Source of the DNA: Polaromonas sp.
Lineage (GTDB): Bacteria > Pseudomonadota > Gammaproteobacteria > Burkholderiales > Burkholderiaceae_C
Length of the DNA stretch: 64,000 bases
Direction: 5' to 3'
Assembly (NCBI GenBank): GCA_013298945.1
Contig: JAAFJR010000003.1
Location: 310,001 to 374,000 of the forward strand
Shown here: positions 8,642 to 20,081 of the stretch, piece after piece
Layout of the letters: each line of letters starts with the position of its first letter
How positions within the stretch are numbered: position 1 is the first letter of the stretch
The notes under the pieces: model-generated
Seen by the model: only the letters and a program-made list of their open reading frames with translations
Told to the model about the DNA's origin: nothing
Databases searched by the model: none
Made by a program: the position numbers and the translations under genes

Positions 8642-10801
8642 ATGACAAACATGACAACCTCAAGCGTGACCACCTCACGTCGTAACTTCTTAAAAACAAC
8701 GGCTGTCACCAGCCTAGCCACCAGCGGCTTCATGTTCGGCATCGCTTTGCCAAGCACCCAAGCCATCGCTGCTGGCTTGGTCCATACGCCCAACGCCTGG
8801 GTGCATATTGCAGACGACAACACCATCACCCTGCTGTCCGCCCGCTCAGAAATGGGACAAGGCGTGTACACCTCCATGCCGATGCTGATTGCTGAAGAGC
8901 TGAATGTTGACCTCAAAACCATCAAGGTCGCCATTGCACCGCCAAACGCCAAACTCTACGGCAACCCGCTGCTGGGTGGCCCGCAGCTCACAGGTGGCTC
9001 GACCTCGGTGCGCGATGGTTGGGAAAAACTGCGCATCGCTGGTGCACAAGTCCGCGAAATGTTAATCAGCGCGGCAGCTACCAAATGGAATGTTGACCGC
9101 TCCACCCTGCGTGCTGAAAAAGGCATGGTGATAGGAGCGAATGGCAAAAAGGCGACTTATGGCAGCTTGGCCGAAGCCGCTTCTAAACTGCCCGTACCAG
9201 AAAAAGTCACCCTCAAAGACCCGAAAGATTTCACCATCGTCGGTAAAAAAACCAAGCGCCTAGACACACCCGCCAAAACCAATGGTACCGCCGTCTTTGG
9301 TATCGACGTCAAAATGCCAGGCATGGTTTACGCTGCGTTAGAGCAATGCCCCGTCATTGGCGGCACAGTCACCTCATTTGATGCCGCCAAAGCCAAAGCC
9401 ATGCCCGGTGTGATCGACGTGGTGCAAATCCCCGATGGCGTCGCTGTCGTGGCCAACAGCTGGTGGCGGGCTAACATGGCACGCAAAGCGCTGACCATTG
9501 TGTGGAACGAAGGCACAGGCGCGGCGCTGGACGATAAAAGCATGCTGGAAGGCATTCGAGCCGCTTCAAAGACCGGCAAACCTTTACCGATCAAAGCCGT
9601 GGGCGATGCCGAGGCTGTGATTGCCGCGTCTAGCAAAGTTGTGCGCGCTGAATACGTCAGCCAACTGCTGTCGCACTCGCCGCTGGAGCCCATGAACTTC
9701 ACCGCGTTTTACGACAAAGGCAAAGTCACGCTGATCGGGCCCACCCAATGGCAAGACGCGGCGCAAGGCGAAGTCGCCAAAGCGGTAGGCGCGAAAGTGG
9801 AAGACGTCTCGCTGACCACCACCTTCTTAGGCGGTGGTTTTGGTCGCCGCATCGACATCGACTTCATCATTCAAGCCGCACAAATCTCCAAAGCCGTCGG
9901 CAAGCCCGTCAAACTCGTTTGGTCGCGTGAAGACGACATGACGCACGACTTCTACCGCCCACAATCCGTCAGCACCATGGCCGCCAGCCTGGGTGCAGAT
10001 GGCAAACCGACGGCGATGACTTACCGGCTCACGTCGCAATCTGTCACTGGCCGCGTGTTTGGCCTGCCAGGCGAGGTGCAAGACCCGCTGATGACCGAAG
10101 CCGCCATTGCCGGCTACGAGATCCCTGCCACCAAGCACGACACCGTCAAGCACGATGCAGGCTTGCGTGTCGGCTATTGGCGCTCCGTCAGCCACGCGCT
10201 CAATGTGTTTGCCAATGAAGGCTTTGTAGACGAATTGGCAGCCGCTGCAGGGCAAGACCCCTACGCCTACCGCATGAGCTTGCTCGGCAAAGAGCCACGC
10301 TATGCCAACGTGCTCAAAATGGTGGCGGACAAGGCCGGTTGGGGCAAAGCCCTGCCAGCAGGTCGCGCGCACGGCATCGCGTTGATGGAGGGCTACGGCA
10401 CGTACATGGCCATGGTGGCAGAAATCAGCTTGGTCGGTGGCGAGGTCAAAGTCCACAAAGTCACCGTCGCGTCGGACGCGGGCCACATGGTCAACCCCGA
10501 CACGGTGGAAGCACAAATCCAATCCAGCGTGGTCTTTGGCTTAGGTGCAGCGGTGATGCAGCAAATCACCTTGGTGAAAGGCCGCGTGCAGCAAACCAAC
10601 TATGGCGCGTTCCCAGTCGTTCGCATGCACGAAACGCCGGTGATGGACATCATGCTGGTGCAAAGCACCGAAAAACCCGGCGGCATTGGCGAGCCCGCAA
10701 CCGCTTTGGTCGCACCCGCCATTGCCAACGCGGTGTTCAAGTTGACAGGTAAGCGCCTGCGCAGCCTGCCGATGAACGAAGCTGCGTTGAAATCAGCATA
10801 A
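8642..10801 (+). CDS. Molybdopterin-binding catalytic subunit (IorB-like), Tat-exported
   Basis: Catalytic subunit of an aldehyde/N-heterocycle hydroxylase that oxidises substrate at a molybdopterin centre and passes electrons to the [2Fe-2S] partner. The N-terminus carries the twin-arginine motif TSRRNFLKTT and a hydrophobic stretch ending near AIAAG, so the heterodimer is probably exported folded, with the signal-less small subunit carried along. Family motifs include SARSEMGQGVYTSMPMLIAE, FLGGGFGRRID and the C-terminal EKPGGIGEPATALVAPAIAN with its active-site glutamate region. 719 aa is typical of the fused beta subunit. Strong ribosome site AAGGAG. Followed by an XdhC-type maturation gene, supporting a molybdenum enzyme. 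Confidence 0.92.
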   Translation: MTNMTTSSVTTSRRNFLKTTAVTSLATSGFMFGIALPSTQAIAAGLVHTPNAWVHIADDNTITLLSARSEMGQGVYTSMPMLIAEELNVDLKTIKVAIAPPNAKLYGNPLLGGPQLTGGSTSVRDGWEKLRIAGAQVREMLISAAATKWNVDRSTLRAEKGMVIGANGKKATYGSLAEAASKLPVPEKVTLKDPKDFTIVGKKTKRLDTPAKTNGTAVFGIDVKMPGMVYAALEQCPVIGGTVTSFDAAKAKAMPGVIDVVQIPDGVAVVANSWWRANMARKALTIVWNEGTGAALDDKSMLEGIRAASKTGKPLPIKAVGDAEAVIAASSKVVRAEYVSQLLSHSPLEPMNFTAFYDKGKVTLIGPTQWQDAAQGEVAKAVGAKVEDVSLTTTFLGGGFGRRIDIDFIIQAAQISKAVGKPVKLVWSREDDMTHDFYRPQSVSTMAASLGADGKPTAMTYRLTSQSVTGRVFGLPGEVQDPLMTEAAIAGYEIPATKHDTVKHDAGLRVGYWRSVSHALNVFANEGFVDELAAAAGQDPYAYRMSLLGKEPRYANVLKMVADKAGWGKALPAGRAHGIALMEGYGTYMAMVAEISLVGGEVKVHKVTVASDAGHMVNPDTVEAQIQSSVVFGLGAAVMQQITLVKGRVQQTNYGAFPVVRMHETPVMDIMLVQSTEKPGGIGEPATALVAPAIANAVFKLTGKRLRSLPMNEAALKSA

Positions 10802-10827
10802 ATCGGCAAAAAGGAACGCTACAAACC

Positions 10828-11874
10828 ATGGAAAGCCTAGACCTGCGGGTACTTGACGATGTGCTGGCGTGGCGACGCGCCGGCCATGCCGTCACCTTGG
10901 TCACGGTGGTAGAAACCTGGGGCAGCGCGCCCAGACCACCGGGCGCTTTGCTGGCTGTGCGGGACGATGGCATGGTCAGCGGCTCCGTCTCTGGCGGTTG
11001 TATTGAAGACGATTTGATTGCTAGAACCAAAGCAGATTTCAATAAAAATATCGATACAGCCGGCGTATTTATTGCCTATGAAGCTACTAAAAAAATAGCA
11101 AAACCAGCCATGATCGCTTATGGCGTGACAAAGGACGAAGCCGCCCGCTTTGGTCTGCCCTGCGGTGGCACGCTGCGTTTGGTGCAAGAATCAGTGCATG
11201 ACGTGACGTGGATTGAGCAAGTGTTGACTCGCACCACCGCTCACCAACTGGTCGCACGCACGCTAAGCTTATCCACAGGTTTGGTGACTTTGACCGATGC
11301 CAAACGTGACCAAGCCATGACGTTTGACGGGCTGACCTTGACTACGCTTTTTGGCCCCAAATGGCGGCTTTTGCTGATAGGCGCTGGCCAACTCAGCCAA
11401 GCCGTTGCGCAAATGGCCGCACTGCTCGACTTTGAAGTGCTGGTTTGCGACCCGCGTGAGGAATATGCCTTCGATCCGGCTCAAGTCGGTGCCCTCCGCA
11501 TTGCAGGTATGCCAGACGACGTGGTGCGCGAACTCATCCCCGACGCCCACACCGCCATTGTTGCCCTCACGCACGACTCCAAGTTAGATGACATGGCCTT
11601 GATGGAAGCGCTGCAGTCCGACGCTTTTTACGTGGGTGCACTGGGCTCTAAACGCAACCAAGTCACGCGCAAAGAACGCATGATCGAGCATTTTGGTATG
11701 ACCGAGGCGCAACTGTCTAGGTTACACGGCCCCGTTGGTTTGAATATCCACGCCAAAACACCAGCTGAAATAGCGGTATCCATCGTCGCGCAAATCATTG
11801 CGGTGAAAAATTCAAACGAGATTAGGATTAAAGATACCGTCATTACCACGCAGACGGGAATCCGTGGCGACTAG
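10828..11874 (+). CDS. XdhC/CoxI family molybdenum-cofactor maturation protein
   Basis: XdhC-type proteins bind molybdenum cofactor, help its sulfuration and hand it to xanthine-oxidase-family enzymes. The N-terminal XdhC_CoxI domain has ETWGSAPRPPGALLAV and VSGGCIEDDL; the C-terminal Rossmann domain has LLLIGAGQLSQAVAQMA and ALGSKRNQVTRKERMIEHFG. It lies 26 nt after the molybdopterin subunit, presumably its client. Two oddities: a reverse copy of the 45-bp element adds TAGVFIAYEATKKIA between VSGGCIEDDL and the conserved YGVT...GLPCGGTL block, where relatives usually have a short linker, and the last ten codons (VITTQTGIRGD) read through half of a REP repeat pair. Confidence 0.9.
   Translation: MESLDLRVLDDVLAWRRAGHAVTLVTVVETWGSAPRPPGALLAVRDDGMVSGSVSGGCIEDDLIARTKADFNKNIDTAGVFIAYEATKKIAKPAMIAYGVTKDEAARFGLPCGGTLRLVQESVHDVTWIEQVLTRTTAHQLVARTLSLSTGLVTLTDAKRDQAMTFDGLTLTTLFGPKWRLLLIGAGQLSQAVAQMAALLDFEVLVCDPREEYAFDPAQVGALRIAGMPDDVVRELIPDAHTAIVALTHDSKLDDMALMEALQSDAFYVGALGSKRNQVTRKERMIEHFGMTEAQLSRLHGPVGLNIHAKTPAEIAVSIVAQIIAVKNSNEIRIKDTVITTQTGIRGD
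11055..11099 (-). repeat. Palindromic element, reverse, inside xdhC homologue
   Basis: TACAGCCGGCGTATTTATTG, then CCTATGAAGCTACTAAAAAA and ATAGC, read in frame as TAGVFIAYEATKKIA. TAT replaces the stop TAA that follows GCC in intergenic copies. The surrounding codons are also A-rich and unlike the rest of the gene, suggesting the insertion is longer than the core. Confidence 0.85.
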
Positions 11875-11904
11875 TGTGGATTCCCGCATGCGCGGGAATG
11901 ACGG
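11837..11904. repeat. Inverted pair of REP-type repeats, first half coding
   Basis: The first arm (CCGTCATTACCACGCAGACG then GGAATCCGTGG) forms the last codons of the XdhC homologue, including a TAG just after it. The second arm, GTGGATTCCCGCATGCGCGG then GAATGACGG, is its inverted counterpart. The pair has the same layout as the one at 35.49-35.56 kb and separates the XdhC homologue from modB. Confidence 0.85.
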
Positions 11905-11934
11905 CTTGCACTGTTTATCTCGCATAATGCTTTC

Positions 11935-12612
11935 ATGGATTGGCCAGCGGCACGCACCTCATTACTACTCGCATTCTTGACGGCAGCGCTGCTGCTGCCC
12001 ATAGGCGTCGCTTTGGCGCGTTGGTTAGCCACAACTTCTTGGCGCGGCAAACCGCTGTTGGAAGCCTTGGTCACACTGCCACTGCTGCTGCCCCCCACCG
12101 TCATCGGTTTTTACCTGCTCACGGCTTTTGGGCAAAACTCAGCTTTGGGAGCTTGGCTGGCGAAGCACTTAAACGTACATCTTGTTTTCAGCTTCGAAGG
12201 TCTGCTACTCGCCAGCTTGTTGGTGAACCTGCCCTTCATGGTGCAACCCATTCAACGCACTTTTGCCAGCATTCCGCACAACCTGCGGGAAGCCGCATGG
12301 GTCTCTGGCCTGTCCACTTGGCGCACGTTTTGGCAAATTGAGCTGCCTTTGGCCTGGCCCGGGTTGCTGGCAGGCGTGGCGCTCACCGCAGCCCACACAC
12401 TGGGTGAATTTGGTGTGGTATTGATGGTTGGTGGCGCGATTTCAGGCGAAACCAAGACCTTGTCGATTGCCATTTATGATCGCGTGCAAGCTTTTGACGC
12501 CAGCGGGGCACACGTTATGGCCTTGGCTTTGGTGTGCTTTTCGCTGTTGGCGCTGGCGCTGGTGTTTGCGGCTGATCGCTTTAGCTTGAATAAGAAACAT
12601 ATAAAAACATGA
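11935..12612 (+). CDS. modB: Molybdate ABC transporter permease ModB
   Basis: Inner-membrane permease of the ModABC importer that takes up molybdate, here supplying the adjacent molybdoenzyme. The 225-residue protein has about five hydrophobic segments and the cytoplasmic EAA loop EAAWVSGLSTWRTFWQIELP that contacts the ATPase, followed by TLGEFGVVLMVGG, typical of ModB. It overlaps modC by 4 nt (ATGA), so the two are translationally coupled. modA is not adjacent but at 32.5 kb on the other strand. It follows the XdhC homologue after a REP pair. Confidence 0.93.
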   Translation: MDWPAARTSLLLAFLTAALLLPIGVALARWLATTSWRGKPLLEALVTLPLLLPPTVIGFYLLTAFGQNSALGAWLAKHLNVHLVFSFEGLLLASLLVNLPFMVQPIQRTFASIPHNLREAAWVSGLSTWRTFWQIELPLAWPGLLAGVALTAAHTLGEFGVVLMVGGAISGETKTLSIAIYDRVQAFDASGAHVMALALVCFSLLALALVFAADRFSLNKKHIKT

Positions 12613-13814
12613 CAGGCAAGCTAAGCGTCAACCTAAGCAACACCACACCCATGCCGCTTAACGTGCAGTTTGACTGCGCCGCCGGCGAGCTAGTCGCATT
12701 GGTTGGCCCCTCTGGCAGCGGCAAAACCAGCGTGTTGCGGGCGATTGCAGGCTTGCTCAAAACTCCTAGTTTGCACGGCCGCATCACCGTGGAAAATACC
12801 GTCGGTAATGCAGTGGGTGAAAAGGTTTGGTTCGAGAAAACCGTCGGCTCAAAACAACACACCAACCTGACCCCACAAGACCGCCGCGTTGGTTTGGTGT
12901 TTCAAAATTATGCGCTTTTCCCACACTTGTCCGCTATAAAAAACATAGCTATCTCGGCCATAAATACCTCAGACACAGACATAAATGACCTCATTCATCG
13001 GCTCGGATTAAACGGTTTAACGCATCGCTTGCCAAGCGAACTTTCGGGTGGGCAGCAGCAGCGCGTAGCACTGGCGCGTGCCTTGGTGCGCAAGCCGTCT
13101 GTGCTGCTGTTGGACGAGCCCTTCTCGGCGGTAGACGCACCAAGCAGAATCCAGCTTTACCGCGAGCTGGCGCATTTACGTCAATCCATTTCCACGCCCA
13201 TGGTTTTGGTGACGCATGATTTGCAGGAGGCACGGCGCTTGGCGGATCGCGTTGTCATCTTGGACAAAGGCGATGCACTGCAACAAGGCACGCCCGAGCA
13301 AGTGTTCAGCCGCCCACGTAACGCCCGCGTGGCCGAGCTTGTGGGTATTCAAAACCACTTTCAGGGCGTTTTTGTCAAAGACGCTGACCCTTTGGGCTGG
13401 GGCAAACTGGTTTGGACGGGCGGGGCAGATTCCGTAACATTAGAGGTGAAACTCAACGATTCACCACAACTCACCGTAGTCGATAAGAACAAACTAAGTG
13501 ACGGTGCACGCGTTAGCTGGGTACTAGCAGCAGAATATTTAGACATCACTTCTGCTGGTTTTCAAGGGCAAGGCAGCGCCTGTGAACAAAACCTACCCGC
13601 CAACTCTGTAGCGTGCCAATTTTTAGAGGTTTTGTCTTTGGGAGAAACCAGTATTTGTACCCTCGCACCTCTTCGCTGGGGCGCTTTGGCAAATGTGCGC
13701 TTGACGCTCACGCTATCCAGCGCGCAGGTCAGGGCTTTGATGGATCAGGGAAATAGCACAGTCAATGTAAACATTCCGCCGCATAGCATTCATATCATGC
13801 CGATGCGGAACTGA
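12609..13814 (+). CDS. modC: Molybdate ABC transporter ATP-binding protein ModC
   Basis: ATPase of the molybdate importer. Walker A is GPSGSGKTS, Q-loop FQNYALFPHLS, ABC signature LSGGQQQRVALARAL, Walker B LLLDEPFSAVD and H-switch LVTHD. The C-terminal part (about residue 270 onward) is a molybdate-binding TOBE/Mop-like domain used in feedback inhibition in relatives. At 401 aa it is longer than the usual 350-360 residues. Part of the extra length lies between Walker A and the Q-loop (about residues 60-90) and part is the repeat-derived SAIKNIAISAINTSDTDIN just after the Q-loop. Confidence 0.93.
   Translation: MTGKLSVNLSNTTPMPLNVQFDCAAGELVALVGPSGSGKTSVLRAIAGLLKTPSLHGRITVENTVGNAVGEKVWFEKTVGSKQHTNLTPQDRRVGLVFQNYALFPHLSAIKNIAISAINTSDTDINDLIHRLGLNGLTHRLPSELSGGQQQRVALARALVRKPSVLLLDEPFSAVDAPSRIQLYRELAHLRQSISTPMVLVTHDLQEARRLADRVVILDKGDALQQGTPEQVFSRPRNARVAELVGIQNHFQGVFVKDADPLGWGKLVWTGGADSVTLEVKLNDSPQLTVVDKNKLSDGARVSWVLAAEYLDITSAGFQGQGSACEQNLPANSVACQFLEVLSLGETSICTLAPLRWGALANVRLTLTLSSAQVRALMDQGNSTVNVNIPPHSIHIMPMRN
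12933..12976 (+). repeat. Palindromic element, forward, inside modC
   Basis: GCTATAAAAAACATAGCT, then ATCTCGGCCATAAATACCTC and AGACA. Read in frame as AIKNIAISAINTSDT in the segment after the Q-loop. More diverged than other copies but in the same frame as the four other forward intragenic copies. Confidence 0.7.
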
Positions 13815-13821
13815 AGGTGTT

Positions 13822-13866
13822 GCTATAAATTATATAGCTTAGAGACCAATAAATACGCCGGCTACA
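13822..13866 (+). repeat. Palindromic element, forward, intergenic
   Basis: GCTATAAATTATATAGCT, then TAGAGACCAATAAATACGCC and GGCTACA. It starts 8 nt after the modC stop and is followed by GGCGATTTAT. One of the best-preserved copies. Confidence 0.9.
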
Positions 13867-13893
13867 GGCGATTTATACAGATTATCAATCTGC

Positions 13894-14046
13894 TTAAGCA
13901 ACCACCACAGCGATAAAGGCCAGCAAGAAAATCAAAACAGCGCCAGCAACTGGCAACATGAAGTGCATTTTGTGTGCCACGGTTTCAATCACGTCTTCTG
14001 CGTGCTCAGTAGCGTGGTCGTGGCTGGTTGGTGTAGGGTTTGACAT
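13894..14046 (-). CDS. Small single-span membrane protein, unknown function
   Basis: A 50-residue reading frame on the reverse strand, MSNPTPTSHDHATEHAEDVI to a stop at 13894. It has a His/Glu/Asp-rich N-terminal half with the pattern HDHATEH, then one hydrophobic helix (about residues 29-50: FMLPVAGAVLIFLLAFIAVV). The upstream sequence AGTGAAAG may serve as a weak ribosome site. It lies divergent from dnaA and convergent with modC. I do not recognise a family. The histidines could bind metal, but that is only a guess. Coding potential is supported by codon-like composition and the clean N-out/helix layout. Confidence 0.65.
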   Translation of the reverse strand: MSNPTPTSHDHATEHAEDVIETVAHKMHFMLPVAGAVLIFLLAFIAVVVA

Positions 14047-14125
14047 CGTATAACTTTCACTTAAGATGTCTCTATTTTAACGTATTCCAAGCAAACATAG
14101 GCTTTAGCTATTTTTACCTTCAGGT

Positions 14126-14183
14126 TGTGGATAATCAGGGGATAAGTTACACTGAACATTCAGAACCACTAAAAATATCCACA
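14126..14183. promoter_or_regulatory. DnaA boxes upstream of dnaA
   Basis: A perfect box TGTGGATAA (14126-14134), a weaker AGGGGATAA (14137-14145) and ATATCCACA (14175-14183, one mismatch) lie within 77 nt of the dnaA start. They probably mediate autoregulation by DnaA; they could also be part of an origin, but no TAG trios or long AT-rich unwinding tract are evident here. Confidence 0.7.
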
Positions 14184-14201
14184 GCATTTTAAGAAAACAA
14201 C

Positions 14202-15668
14202 ATGACCTCGGCCAGCAACCCTTCCTCTTCTTCACCCGCTGGCAGCCAAGTTTCCACAACCGACGACGACCAAGCCCTCAGCAGCAGCCTGTGGCAAGCC
14301 TGCATGGACGTGCTCGCGCAAGAGCTGCCTGAGCAGCAGTTCAACACTTGGATCAAACCTTTGGTCGTGCAAAGCAGCAACGACCTGTCCAAAGTCACCA
14401 TCTTTATCGCCAACCGCTTTAAGCTGGACTGGGTACGCGCCCAATACGCCAGCCGCATCAGTGTGTTGCTTGAAAAAATGTATGGCCAGCCGATTGCCTT
14501 AGAACTCGCTTTGATGCAGCGCGAAGCCGCGCCCAGAACGACGATGGACGTCAAAAACGCCGAATTCGGCAGCGTTGCTGAACCTATTGACATGGTGGCA
14601 GAAAGTGGTTCTGGAGGTGCCAGTGCAGCCAACGGCATCATGGGCAACAAGCCGCGCCTGAACACCGCATTGACATTTGATGCGCTGGTTGAGGGAACGG
14701 CCAACCGCATGGCGCGTGCGGCTGCATTGCACGTCTCTGGCACACCTGGCCAGCTGTACAACCCGCTCTTCATTTACGGCGGCGTTGGCTTGGGTAAAAC
14801 CCACTTGATGCACGCTATCGGTAACCGCCTGCTGCATGACCGCCCAAACGCCAAAGTGCTTTACATCCACGCCGAGCAATTCGTCACCGATGTGGTCAAA
14901 GCCTACCAGCGTAAGACCTTTGACGAGTTCAAAGAACGCTACCACTCGCTGGATTTGTTGTTGATTGACGATGTGCAGTTCTTCGCCAACAAGGAGCGCA
15001 CGCAAGAAGAGTTTTTCAATGCGTTTGAAGCACTCCTGGCCCGCAAATCGCACTTGGTCATGACCAGCGACACCTATCCCAAGGGTTTGACCGACATCCA
15101 CGAACGCTTGGTCTCGCGTTTTGACTCAGGTCTCACCGTCGCCATCGAGCCGCCTGAGCTGGAAATGCGCGTCGCGATTTTGATCAACAAAGCCAAAGCC
15201 GAAGGCACAGAAATGCCCGAAGAAGTGGCGTTTTTTGTCGCCAAAAACGTGCGCTCCAACGTGCGTGAGTTAGAAGGCGCACTGCGCAAAATCTTGGCTT
15301 ACTCCCGCTTCAACCAAAAAGAAATTTCAATCGCCCTAGCAAGAGAGGCGTTGCGCGACTTGTTGTCGATTCAGAATCGGCAAATTTCAGTCGAAAACAT
15401 CCAAAAAACCGTCGCCGACTATTACAAAATCAAGATCGCCGATATGTATTCCAAAAAGCGTCCCGCCAGCATTGCGCGGCCACGCCAAATTGCGATGTAT
15501 TTGGCCAAAGAATTGACCCAAAAAAGTCTGCCCGAAATCGGCGAATTGTTTGGTGGCCGTGACCACACCACAGTCTTGCATGCGGTGCGCAAAATGACGG
15601 CCGAAAGACAGCTTTTGAGCGAACTGAACCAGCAACTGCACGTACTGGAACAGACCCTGAAAGGTTAA
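14202..15668 (+). CDS. dnaA: Chromosomal replication initiator DnaA
   Basis: Binds DnaA boxes and melts the origin to load the replicative helicase. The 488-residue product has domain I at the N-terminus ([20 protein letters not shown]), a variable linker II (about 105-155), the AAA+ domain III with Walker [17 protein letters not shown] and Walker [10 protein letters not shown], and domain IV with the DnaA signature [15 protein letters not shown] that contacts DNA. It heads the classical dnaA-dnaN-gyrB order. DnaA boxes in the 80 nt upstream suggest autoregulation. The start at 14202 (ACAACATG) gives the full Ser-rich N-terminus; a strong ribosome site is not evident. Confidence 0.98.
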   Translation: MTSASNPSSSSPAGSQVSTTDDDQALSSSLWQACMDVLAQELPEQQFNTWIKPLVVQSSNDLSKVTIFIANRFKLDWVRAQYASRISVLLEKMYGQPIALELALMQREAAPRTTMDVKNAEFGSVAEPIDMVAESGSGGASAANGIMGNKPRLNTALTFDALVEGTANRMARAAALHVSGTPGQLYNPLFIYGGVGLGKTHLMHAIGNRLLHDRPNAKVLYIHAEQFVTDVVKAYQRKTFDEFKERYHSLDLLLIDDVQFFANKERTQEEFFNAFEALLARKSHLVMTSDTYPKGLTDIHERLVSRFDSGLTVAIEPPELEMRVAILINKAKAEGTEMPEEVAFFVAKNVRSNVRELEGALRKILAYSRFNQKEISIALAREALRDLLSIQNRQISVENIQKTVADYYKIKIADMYSKKRPASIARPRQIAMYLAKELTQKSLPEIGELFGGRDHTTVLHAVRKMTAERQLLSELNQQLHVLEQTLKG

Positions 15669-15758
15669 GTGTTAGGGTAGGTTTTCAGGGTAGCAAAAGG
15701 TTAAAATAGTAAGTTAATGTAGAAGCGAATATAAAAGCACATTTTTAAAGAGGCAAAC

Positions 15759-16865
15759 ATGATCGTTCTCAAGGCAACACAAGACAAAGTACTCGCCGCG
15801 CTGCAATCCGTCGCGGGCATCGTCGAGCGGCGTCACACGCTGCCGATTTTGGCCAACGTCTTGATTCGCAAAACTGGTAACCGCCTTGAGTTGACCACCA
15901 GCGACTTAGAAATCCAAATCCGCACCAGTGCCGAGTTTGATGGCGATGCGGGCGACTTCACCACCACCGTAGGTGCACGCAAAGTGATCGACATTTTGCG
16001 CACCATGCCAGGCGACCAAACCGTCTCTTTAGAATCCAGCGCGTCCAAGTTGATTTTGAAAGGTGGCAAGAGCAAGTTCACACTGCAAACCCTGCCTGCT
16101 GAAGACTTCCCTCTCGTGCAAGAATCCGCAAACCTTGGCCCAGCTTTCAGCGTGCCACAAAAGGTCTTGAAAGATTTGCTTGGCCAAGTCGCTTTCGCCA
16201 TGGCCGTGCACGACATTCGCTACTACCTCAACGGTATTTTGTTCGTTGCCGAAGGCACGCAACTCAGCATCGTCGCCACCGACGGCCACCGTTTGGCCTT
16301 CGCCACCGCCACGCTGGATGTGGAAGTGCCGAAACAAGAAGTCATCTTGCCGCGCAAAACTGTCATCGAAATGCAACGTTTGCTCAGCGACAAAGAAGGT
16401 GCGATTGAGTTCCAATTCGCCGCAAACCAAGCCAAGTTCAGCTTTGAAGGCATGGAATTTGTGACCAAACTGGTCGAAGGCAAGTTCCCCGACTACAACC
16501 GCGTGATCCCGAAAAACCACAAAAACGCCATCGTCTTGGGCCGCGTGCCCTTCTTGGCATCACTGCAGCGCACCGCGATTTTGACCAGCGACAAGTTTAA
16601 AGGAGTGCGCCTGAACATCGAGCCGGGCACCCTGCGCGTGGCTTCCAACAACGCCGAACAAGAAGAAGCCGTGGACGAGTTGGACATTGATTACGGCGGC
16701 GACGAAATCGAGATCGGTTTCAACGTCACCTACCTCATCGATGCTTTGAGCAACATGAGCCAAGAGATGGTGAAGCTGGAATTGTCTGACGGCAACAGCT
16801 CAGCACTTTTGACCATTCCAGACAACACCTCGTTCAAGTACGTAGTGATGCCGATGCGGATTTAA
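15759..16865 (+). CDS. dnaN: DNA polymerase III beta sliding clamp DnaN
   Basis: Ring-shaped processivity clamp that tethers DNA polymerase III and other enzymes to DNA. The 368-residue length, the start MIVLKATQDKVLAALQSVAG, the central VATDGHRLA and the C-terminal YVVMPMRI are diagnostic of the three-domain clamp. GAGG precedes the ATG at 15759. It lies 90 nt after dnaA in the same orientation, so it is likely co-transcribed. It ends just before a palindromic element and a hairpin terminator. Confidence 0.98.
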   Translation: MIVLKATQDKVLAALQSVAGIVERRHTLPILANVLIRKTGNRLELTTSDLEIQIRTSAEFDGDAGDFTTTVGARKVIDILRTMPGDQTVSLESSASKLILKGGKSKFTLQTLPAEDFPLVQESANLGPAFSVPQKVLKDLLGQVAFAMAVHDIRYYLNGILFVAEGTQLSIVATDGHRLAFATATLDVEVPKQEVILPRKTVIEMQRLLSDKEGAIEFQFAANQAKFSFEGMEFVTKLVEGKFPDYNRVIPKNHKNAIVLGRVPFLASLQRTAILTSDKFKGVRLNIEPGTLRVASNNAEQEEAVDELDIDYGGDEIEIGFNVTYLIDALSNMSQEMVKLELSDGNSSALLTIPDNTSFKYVVMPMRI

Positions 16866-16866
16866 T

Positions 16867-16911
16867 GCTATTAATACAATAGCTGTTCAGGCAAAAAATA
16901 CGCCGGCTACA
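16867..16911 (+). repeat. Palindromic element, forward, intergenic
   Basis: GCTATTAATACAATAGCT, then GTTCAGGCAAAAAATACGCC and GGCTACA, starting one base after the dnaN stop. It carries CAG where most intergenic copies have TAG, so it would be open in the same frame as the intragenic copies. Confidence 0.9.
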
Positions 16912-16932
16912 GCCTAATTTAGCCTACTAACC

Positions 16933-19648
<2,716 letters not shown>

Positions 19649-19677
19649 GCGTATTGATTATTAATACTTGATACTCA

Positions 19678-19983
19678 ATGCTTCATAACTCTCAACTAAA
19701 AATATTATCTAAACTATTTTTAGTTGCCGCTTTGTCGTTCTTGTTGAATAGTTTTGCACATGCCCATGGCGGCGGAGTAGACAGCAACGGTTGCCACGTG
19801 CAAAAGAGCACAGGTAAAGAGCACTGTCACGGCATAAAGAAAAGCACCCGAGATGCCAGAGACGTAGAACTGGCCGATTCAAAAGAACGTCACCGCAAGT
19901 TTTGCAGAGGCATCCCAGACGTACCCAACAGCGCGCCCCCTTACGATGCGTATGGCAAACCCTGCAGAAACATGAAAGATTAG
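19678..19983 (+). CDS. Small exported YHYH-like protein, function unknown
   Basis: A 101-residue protein with an N-terminal hydrophobic signal sequence (SKLFLVAALSFLLNSFAHA, cleavage probably after AHA). The mature part opens with HGGGVDSNGCHVQKSTGKEH and CH, a histidine/cysteine cluster that resembles the YHYH-type motif of small periplasmic proteins, then a charged segment and CRGIPDVPNSAPPYDAYGKP with two more cysteines. Four mature cysteines suggest disulfides or metal binding. It starts 29 nt after gyrB but has its own terminator. Function is not known to me. Confidence 0.75.
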   Translation: MLHNSQLKILSKLFLVAALSFLLNSFAHAHGGGVDSNGCHVQKSTGKEHCHGIKKSTRDARDVELADSKERHRKFCRGIPDVPNSAPPYDAYGKPCRNMKD

Positions 19984-19985
19984 CA

Positions 19986-20012
19986 AAAAGCCCTCAAACG
20001 AGGGCTTTTCTG
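19986..20012 (+). terminator. Terminator after the YHYH-like gene
   Basis: AAAAGCCCTC, loop AAAC, GAGGGCTTTT (19986-20009), with further T-rich sequence after. It begins 3 nt past the stop codon and can also function on the opposite strand toward the restriction gene. Confidence 0.85.
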
Positions 20013-20036
20013 CTTTTTGATGCTCAAATATGGCTC

Positions 20037-20079
20037 TAGCCGGCGTATTTATTGCCTAGACAGCTATATTATTTGTAGT
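20037..20079 (-). repeat. Palindromic element, reverse, intergenic
   Basis: TAGCCGGCGTATTTATTGCC, then TAGACAGCTATATTATTTGTAG. It abuts the stop codon of the restriction endonuclease gene (20082). Upstream AAATATGGCTC matches the extended right end seen in other full-length copies. Confidence 0.85.
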
Positions 20080-20081
20080 GA

